Below the pieces are notes generated by a model. It was given only the letters and a program-made list of their open reading frames with translations. It was not told the DNA's origin and did not search any database. From assembly GCA_955651735.1 (NCBI GenBank), contig CATPAM010000076.1:1-14658 (forward strand): a stretch of DNA of 14,658 nucleotides, in the 5' to 3' direction. Positions 7,240-12,171 of this stretch are shown here, in pieces (positions within the stretch are counted from its first letter, which is position 1; every line of letters starts with the position of its first letter). Both the position numbers and the translations under genes were made by a program. This DNA comes from Candidatus Acidiferrales bacterium (lineage in GTDB: Bacteria; Acidobacteriota; Terriglobia; Acidiferrales; UBA7541).

Positions 7240-8310
7240 CTATTTCTGTGCGACAACGGCGATCTCTTCACCAGCTTCTTGATCTAGCCCGAGTAAAACC
7301 CACTCCATTGCTTGCATCGCGTAGCCCCAGGCTCGGGTGATCAGAGGTTGTCTTGCACGCATGTCGTACCCGTTAGATCGTTGAAGCGAGCGGCTCGCAA
7401 TAAACATAGCATTAGTATCCCGAATCGTCGTGGAAACACGGACCTTGTGAAATCCCGCTGCTCGTAATGCGGCCTTGAGGGACCCTACGGCAAAGATGTG
7501 CAAGTGTCTCGGCGGCTCAAGGCCCCGCCAGTTAGCTTCATAGAGGCGATGACCCCAACTACGCGCGTTCGGAGTGACAACTACCGTGTGACCGCCCGGT
7601 TTCAAAATCCGATAACATTCCCGAAGTAGCGCGACGGGATCCGGCACGTGCTCGATGACATGGCTCATTGTGAGAGCGTCGAACGACTCCTGGGGAAATT
7701 TCTGTTCTTCAATGCTACCGAGGTGGACTTTCAGCCCTCTGGCGCGTGCAATCCCTACGGCTTCAACATCAAAGTCAACTCCCTCAACATGCCAGCCCAG
7801 TCCATCCATCCGCCTGAGCATCGCACCGCCGCCGCAGCCAATGTCGAGCAAACGCCCACCCGGTTTGGAATCTAGATAAAGGACGCTGAAGTCTGTCCGC
7901 GCTCGCCCCCCGGGATACAGGTACATCAGAGCCCCAAGCAGTGACCCGTGAATCCAACGTCCTGGCAATTGATAACCATACACCGACGCTAGATAACTTT
8001 CCTGGATACAGCGATAGACCCGACGAGCAAGTGTCTCAGATGAGTCGGACAGTACCTGATGTGTATAATAACTTGCGTACGCCTTCTGAATATCTTCTTC
8101 GAACGGCATTGGGTCCAACCATACCAGCCCACACCCGTACTCCACGCAGCGCCTCAAGTTCCACTTTCCCGGCGCTTCGAAGAGCTTGTCCCCCAATCCT
8201 TCGTAGAGAGATTCTCCTAACGAACCGCAGGCGTAGCACGTCGGGCATGGGTAAGACCGAATCTCACTGCCATTCATTAGATTGGTAAAGCTTGGTTGAG
8301 CGATCGACAT
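7240..8310 (-). CDS. Class I SAM-dependent methyltransferase with N-terminal cysteine-rich knuckle
   Basis: Methyltransferase of 356 residues. The N-terminus has CPTCYACG (22-29) and RRCVEYGCG (53-61), spaced like the zinc-ribbon found ahead of many sugar-locus Methyltransf_11/23 enzymes. The catalytic domain shows RLLDIGCGGGAML (153-165, SAM loop), VEGVDFD (175-181), FDALTMSHVIEHVPDP (210-225) and ILKPGGHTVVVTPN (235-248). The HVIEHVPDP plus LKPGG arrangement is typical of small-molecule or polysaccharide methyltransferases. The C-terminal region includes YEANWRGLEPPRHLHIF (257-273), also recurrent in this group. I chose ATG 8310 because AAGGA at 8316-8320 lies five bases upstream and overlaps the wzx stop codon; the longer frame to 8373 would overlap wzx by 55 bases and lacks family-like sequence. 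Substrate unknown: a sugar hydroxyl, or a glycan-chain end. Confidence 0.88.
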   Translation of the reverse strand: MSIAQPSFTNLMNGSEIRSYPCPTCYACGSLGESLYEGLGDKLFEAPGKWNLRRCVEYGCGLVWLDPMPFEEDIQKAYASYYTHQVLSDSSETLARRVYRCIQESYLASVYGYQLPGRWIHGSLLGALMYLYPGGRARTDFSVLYLDSKPGGRLLDIGCGGGAMLRRMDGLGWHVEGVDFDVEAVGIARARGLKVHLGSIEEQKFPQESFDALTMSHVIEHVPDPVALLRECYRILKPGGHTVVVTPNARSWGHRLYEANWRGLEPPRHLHIFAVGSLKAALRAAGFHKVRVSTTIRDTNAMFIASRSLQRSNGYDMRARQPLITRAWGYAMQAMEWVLLGLDQEAGEEIAVVAQK

Positions 8311-8315
8311 CAAAT

Positions 8316-8320
8316 TCCTT
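8316..8320 (-). promoter_or_regulatory. Shine-Dalgarno overlapping the wzx stop codon
   Basis: The coding strand reads TAAGGA, so the wzx stop (8319-8321) and the ribosome site of the following methyltransferase share bases; the spacer to ATG 8310 is five bases. This fixes the methyltransferase start and implies coupled translation. Confidence 0.65.
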
Positions 8321-9860
8321 AAAAATACTTCTGTGCGAAGTTTCGTTCTTCCCGGGAAAGAACCATGAACCACGCTACCAGCAGAAAACCTAGAAACGCT
8401 GACACAACAAAAATGCTCTTCAGCATAAGCTGTTGTGGAAGAACGCCCGACGCCAGGGTAACTAAGGCAAGCGCCACCAGCACGGCCGTCCGGGGCCTGA
8501 AACCGCCTCTTGCCGGGAGGAACCGGTTTGCCAGGATAAACAGCATCAGGGCGTCGACGGTCGCACGTATCGTCCAGGCAATCGCCGCGCCCTCAATCCC
8601 ATACATCTTGGTCAGTCCCCACAGCGCAGCCACATAAATGGGGAGTTCGATCATATGCAGCTTCGCAGTAACGTCTGGCCTTCCAAGGCCCTGAAGCATG
8701 GCGAAAGGCACGTTGGCCAGACCGCTCACAAGGACGCCCACCGCTAGCCACTGCAGCACGTGGAAGCTGTTCTGGGCGAATGCGGCCCCCAGCCAAAACT
8801 TCAGGGCGTTTCGTGCAAATACAACAACTAGGAGGACCAAGGGGAAAAGAACCAGCACAAGGTACGTCAGACTTCGAGCGTAAAGGCGGCGCGTCCGGTC
8901 CCGGTCCTGTTCAAAACTCGTAGAGAAAGCAGGGAACATCACACCCACCATCGCTCCGGGGATGAGCCACAATCTCGTCACCATCTCGTAGGGCGCCGTG
9001 TAGTAGGCGACAGCACTGACAGAAAGCAGCGCACCAATCAAGAAACGATCCATGGTGACCATAACCGGACCGACGACATTGGTAACGGTCATCCATCCCC
9101 CGAAACGCAACAGAGGACCTACGGCAGCGCGATGCCAAACCACACGTTCGCGCAGCATTGGCACGACTCTCAGGCAAAGCAATAGATGAGCAACCCACGC
9201 TATCACGCGACCGACGACAAGCAGGGCCACGATCGACAATAAGCTCGTGGAAAACGGAAGGACCAGCATGGGGCCAGCAAACATGAACACACCCATTGGA
9301 ATGCGTAAGGCGTTAACCAAGTCGAAACGCTGCTGAGCCTCCAACAAACCGCGCAGGCCCGCCGTGCTCGTGACCACCGGTATCGAAAGCCCGAGTAAGT
9401 AGAAAGAGCGCAGCGTCCCACGCTGGAGCAGACCACCCACATGGAGGACCCGATTAGTCAACCACGGCGTAATGAGAACCACGACCACGGTGCCCAGCAA
9501 ACCCAGCAGAAGCATCAGCAGTAGAGAAGTCCAGACTAACTTAGGAACCTCGTCATCCTCGCCAGCCCCCAGCTTTCTTGCGACCAATTGGGTCAACGCC
9601 CGGCCTAGACCCACATCGAATAAGGTGGCATAACCAATTACCGTCCAAGTTAAAGTCAGTAGGCCGAAACGATCCGTGCCCAGCCCCCGAATCAGGACCG
9701 GTATACAGAAGACAGCAACTAGCAGAGGTGCCCCGTTGCCGACCAAGTTCCAGATAGTATTCCGGGCCAGAAGGTGCCCGCTCGTTAGCCGCGTGTGCTG
9801 GCGGGTAACTCCTGCACTTGTCGACACCGCCTCTGTGGGTGTAGCGGACTCAGCTTCCAT
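8319..9860 (-). CDS. wzx: Wzx-type polysaccharide flippase (MOP superfamily)
   Basis: Inner-membrane transporter of 513 residues from ATG 9860, with a ~30-residue Ser/Thr-rich cytoplasmic tail followed by about 12-14 hydrophobic segments, as in polysaccharide biosynthesis (PST/Wzx) proteins. The start of the membrane domain, ARNTIWNLVGNGAPLLVAVFCIPVLIRGLGTDRFGLLTL, is the standard Wzx opening (N-x-x-W/N…P…L…G…FG). The stretch from FGGWMTVTNVVGPVMVTMDRF to AVAYYTAPYEMVTRLWLIPGA is the characteristic mid-protein block (MDRF-x-IG, YY-x-x-PY-x-x-x). It should flip undecaprenyl-linked repeat units across the membrane. A TTG at 9866 two codons earlier overlaps the stop of the epimerase remnant; the ribosome site is weak for either start. 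It is followed closely by the zinc-knuckle methyltransferase. Confidence 0.92.
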   Translation of the reverse strand: MEAESATPTEAVSTSAGVTRQHTRLTSGHLLARNTIWNLVGNGAPLLVAVFCIPVLIRGLGTDRFGLLTLTWTVIGYATLFDVGLGRALTQLVARKLGAGEDDEVPKLVWTSLLLMLLLGLLGTVVVVLITPWLTNRVLHVGGLLQRGTLRSFYLLGLSIPVVTSTAGLRGLLEAQQRFDLVNALRIPMGVFMFAGPMLVLPFSTSLLSIVALLVVGRVIAWVAHLLLCLRVVPMLRERVVWHRAAVGPLLRFGGWMTVTNVVGPVMVTMDRFLIGALLSVSAVAYYTAPYEMVTRLWLIPGAMVGVMFPAFSTSFEQDRDRTRRLYARSLTYLVLVLFPLVLLVVVFARNALKFWLGAAFAQNSFHVLQWLAVGVLVSGLANVPFAMLQGLGRPDVTAKLHMIELPIYVAALWGLTKMYGIEGAAIAWTIRATVDALMLFILANRFLPARGGFRPRTAVLVALALVTLASGVLPQQLMLKSIFVVSAFLGFLLVAWFMVLSREERNFAQKYF

Positions 9861-9862
9861 CT

Positions 9863-10069
9863 TCAATCGCTGTCAACTCTCAACCCCCGGCTCGCACCCC
9901 TACCCAGCCATCCAATTCCGCCCCCCATTCTCGCGACGGCGCGGGCTAGAGCCAAAAATCGATGGCCCGTGGAGAGATCGTAGACGCGAACATGATGACC
10001 ACGCCGAGCGAGCTGTCGCGTACTGCGGGTGCCAATATATCCTGCACCCCCAGTTACTAGGACATTCAC
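9863..10069 (-). pseudogene. Truncated GalE-like NAD-dependent epimerase remnant (68 codons)
   Basis: The first ~40 residues from GTG 10069 read as the N-terminus of a UDP-glucose 4-epimerase-type SDR: VNVLVTGGAGYIGTRSTR (dinucleotide-binding G-x-G-Y-I-G), then HHVRVYD-LSTGHR, matching the usual V-Y-D-N-L-S-T-G-H-R with one codon (N) missing. After GHR the similarity stops and the rest (LALARAVARMGGGIGWLGRG…) is Gly/Arg/Ala-rich and unlike an epimerase. Relatives are about 310-340 residues, so nearly 80% of the enzyme is gone. No other frame of this stretch restores it. A strong AGGAGAG site remains five bases before the GTG, and the stop touches the wzx start, so it may still be translated. 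It looks like a deletion or recombination scar between upxY and wzx. A short functional peptide cannot be excluded. Confidence 0.75.
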
Positions 10070-10074
10070 AATGA

Positions 10075-10081
10075 CTCTCCT
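10075..10081 (-). promoter_or_regulatory. Strong Shine-Dalgarno before the epimerase remnant
   Basis: AGGAGAG on the coding strand, five bases upstream of GTG 10069, within the 22 bases between the upxY stop and the remnant. It shows the start of this broken gene is intact and that the gap is a normal operon junction. Confidence 0.65.
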
Positions 10082-10091
10082 GCGAAGCAGA

Positions 10092-10670
10092 TCACTCGCC
10101 GCTCGCCCTTGCCCTTCCCAGCAGCTCCAAATCTGTCGCCTCAACCTCGACTGCGGCGGCACGATGGATCAGATCAAGCGAGATGATCAAGCGCAGGCGG
10201 TTTTTCCTCCGAATGACGATCCCCTCGAGGCCCTCGAGCGGGCCCGCCTTGACTCGCACGCGCCGCCCGACAGTCAGGAATAGGTATGGCTCGGCTCGAA
10301 CCCCACACGCCAAACCCTTCTTTAGTCCCTCGACTTCGGCATCCGGCAACGCCGACGGCTGGCCATTGAACCCCACAATGGTTGCCACACCGGGAATCTT
10401 CAGCACTTGCAGCCGGTCGCGTATAGCCATGCGCACAAACACGTACCCGGGAAACAGCGGCATATCCAGTTCTACCCGCCGGTCTTTCCACCTCCGCACA
10501 GACCGGTACAGCGGCAGAAAATGTTCCACCGATCGCACCGTGAGCTGCTCGGCCACGCGTTTCTCGTGGTTCGCGCTGGTATATGCCGCATACCAGCGCG
10601 GCTCCAGGCCCTCACTTGGCAAAACTACCCCTTTTCGCGTGACCACATTGCTTACCGTAGAAGTGAACAC
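10092..10670 (-). CDS. UpxY-like NusG-family transcription antiterminator
   Basis: Specialised NusG paralogue of 192 residues. The NGN domain opens with RWYAAYTSANHEKRVAEQL (32-50 counted from the longer GTG at 10691), then HFLPLYRSVRRWKDRR and PLFPGYVFVRM (78-88), the conserved core, and IPGVATIVGFNG (99-110). A KOW segment follows: VGRRVRVKAGPLEGLEGIVIRR (141-162). In Bacteroides, UpxY proteins promote read-through of their own long polysaccharide operon; RfaH does the same in enterobacteria. The same role is inferred here for the 10-kb gene run downstream. I chose GTG 10670 because AGGAG (10681-10685) is ten bases upstream, while GTG 10691 has no ribosome site; the difference is seven residues outside the domain. 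It is preceded by an AT-rich spacer after wzz and followed by the epimerase remnant 22 bases later. Confidence 0.9.
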   Translation of the reverse strand: MFTSTVSNVVTRKGVVLPSEGLEPRWYAAYTSANHEKRVAEQLTVRSVEHFLPLYRSVRRWKDRRVELDMPLFPGYVFVRMAIRDRLQVLKIPGVATIVGFNGQPSALPDAEVEGLKKGLACGVRAEPYLFLTVGRRVRVKAGPLEGLEGIVIRRKNRLRLIISLDLIHRAAAVEVEATDLELLGRARASGE

Positions 10671-10680
10671 TGCCTTAGAG

Positions 10681-10685
10681 CTCCT
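10681..10685 (-). promoter_or_regulatory. Shine-Dalgarno deciding the upxY start
   Basis: AGGAG on the coding strand, ten bases before GTG 10670. The spacing is long but no comparable site precedes GTG 10691, which lies just upstream of this motif. Confidence 0.4.
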
Positions 10686-10739
10686 ATGCACCAGACACAG
10701 CTTCGCCCCGTCACTTACAGGGCCGACTGTTACCTAATC

Positions 10740-10768
10740 ATTTTACAATCAATAATTTACAACGAGAA
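10740..10768 (-). promoter_or_regulatory. Candidate internal promoter in the AT-rich spacer upstream of upxY
   Basis: The 106 bases between the wzz stop and the upxY start are distinctly AT-rich in their first half. The coding strand carries TAAAAT (10740-10745, five of six to the -10 consensus) with a poor -35 (TTCTCG, 10763-10768) 17 bases upstream. Transcription from here would leave a leader of about 60 bases before GTG 10670. A specialised antiterminator as the first gene of the glycan unit would make biological sense, but the -35 is weak and the consensus for this lineage is unknown. Confidence 0.25.
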
Positions 10769-10776
10769 AAATCGAC

Positions 10777-12171
10777 TTATTTAAGCGTCTCGCCCTCTTC
10801 CGGGTGTCTTTCCCGCAGGGTTCCAGAAGCCCCCGAACCGTTGTGGTTTCCGGAGCCGTTTTGCGCGAATGCTGGCAGCCGCGTCCTCAGCGTCGTAAAC
10901 ACTTCCTGCGCAAACAGCTTGCGTGCATCATTTGCATCAGTTTCATCCCAAGCCGTCTTTCCCAATACGCAAGTCGCCGCCAGCACAAGACCAAAGGCTG
11001 TTCCGAGAAACATGATTAGCAGACGTGGCGGAAAGGATTTCTTGTCCGGGACGGCGGCCACGTCGAGTACTTTCACCGTCGGGATTTCTTTGACTTCTTG
11101 CACTTTCGCCATTTCGTATTCTTTAGTGAGAGTCTCGAGAACCGCTTCCTGAATCTTTGTCCGCCTGTACAAATCGGCGTACGTGACCCCGAGCAGCGGC
11201 AGTTTTCGGATGGAGGGATACATGGAATCGCCTGGCTGGCCCAAGACGGTCGTCGCGCTCTCGCCCTTCCCGCCCAACTTTTCGAGCTGCCGTTGCAGCT
11301 CGTCGATGCGAGCTTTCACCGTCCGGACGCGCGGGTTGTTGTCGGTGTAGATCTCTCGCAGCCCTTCATATTGCGATTGCGCGGCAATGAGCTGGCCCTG
11401 CAGTAGCGCTGCCGCCTCAACCATGGCTTTGCCCTGTTCTTTGACATCGATCGCTGTGTTCTTGCTCGCAAACTGGCTGAAATCTTTTTCGGCGGCTTCC
11501 AAGTCCTGATTGACCGCCTGCAAGCGCCCTTCGAGGAAAATGCGCTCGCGGCGCGCCGAAGAGGTGCTTAATTCAGCGACTAAATTGTTCAGCTCTTCCA
11601 CGTACGCTTGGCCCATGGCGCCGGCCCTTCGCGGACTCCGGTCAATTACGGTGATGGAGATGATCTGGCTCTTGCGATCCACGGAAATGGCGGTATGTTC
11701 CGATAGATCCCTGCGCGCATCTTCCATTCGGCGGTCCCCATAGAGTTTCTTCAGGTCAAACTGTTGGATCAGTTTGTCTTGCGCCGTGCGGCTGGTCAGG
11801 ATGCCCACGAAGACGTCGCTTGTGCTCTTGAGACCAAGAAAATCGCTAGCAATCCCCCCGAGTCCACCGGCCGCGCCGGACATCGCGGCAGCGGCCATAG
11901 CCAAGCCAGACCCGGACTGATTGTCTGGGGGCATGAGACGAGCGGTGGATTCGTATCGCGAGGGAATAAGAAACGCGGCAAGCGTACTGGCGAGCGCCGC
12001 GTACAGCGCCACGCGGGAGAGCCACCCTCGGTTTCCCCACAGCAGCCGAAGAGAGACAAGCGTTTTCTGACTCTGGTCGTGGCTCTCCTCTGGTACGGGC
12101 GTCACCGGGAAGTCGCTCTCGGGTAACGCGGGCACAGGCTGGCGAACCGGAGCACCGCTCGAATAATTCAC
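10777..12171 (-). CDS. Wzz/GNVR-type chain-length determinant (polysaccharide co-polymerase)
   Basis: Inner-membrane co-polymerase of 464 residues that would set polymer length with Wzy. A Pro/acidic cytoplasmic tail (1-48) leads to a membrane segment near 50-70 ending LIPSRYESTARLMPP, the usual Wzz N-terminal signature. An Ala/Gly-rich stretch (88-107) follows, then a periplasmic region with long helices likely to form coiled coils (about 200-300) including NNPRVRTVKARIDELQRQLEKL (278-299). The second membrane segment (384-404) is preceded by VPDKKSFPPR (374-383), the Pro-rich signature of GNVR-domain proteins. No Walker motifs or tyrosine cluster follow, so it lacks a fused Wzc kinase; the tail is Gly/Asn-rich and ends acidic. 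The start is GTG 12171, overlapping the upstream stop as GTGA, with GGAGG at 12178-12182 six bases ahead, so it is translationally coupled to the PAP2-Wzi gene. Confidence 0.92.
   Translation of the reverse strand: MNYSSGAPVRQPVPALPESDFPVTPVPEESHDQSQKTLVSLRLLWGNRGWLSRVALYAALASTLAAFLIPSRYESTARLMPPDNQSGSGLAMAAAAMSGAAGGLGGIASDFLGLKSTSDVFVGILTSRTAQDKLIQQFDLKKLYGDRRMEDARRDLSEHTAISVDRKSQIISITVIDRSPRRAGAMGQAYVEELNNLVAELSTSSARRERIFLEGRLQAVNQDLEAAEKDFSQFASKNTAIDVKEQGKAMVEAAALLQGQLIAAQSQYEGLREIYTDNNPRVRTVKARIDELQRQLEKLGGKGESATTVLGQPGDSMYPSIRKLPLLGVTYADLYRRTKIQEAVLETLTKEYEMAKVQEVKEIPTVKVLDVAAVPDKKSFPPRLLIMFLGTAFGLVLAATCVLGKTAWDETDANDARKLFAQEVFTTLRTRLPAFAQNGSGNHNGSGASGTLRERHPEEGETLK

Noticed and set aside
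8311..8373. Longer methyltransferase start overlapping wzx by 55 bases
   Set aside because: ATG 8310 has a well-spaced AAGGA; the extension has no family resemblance.
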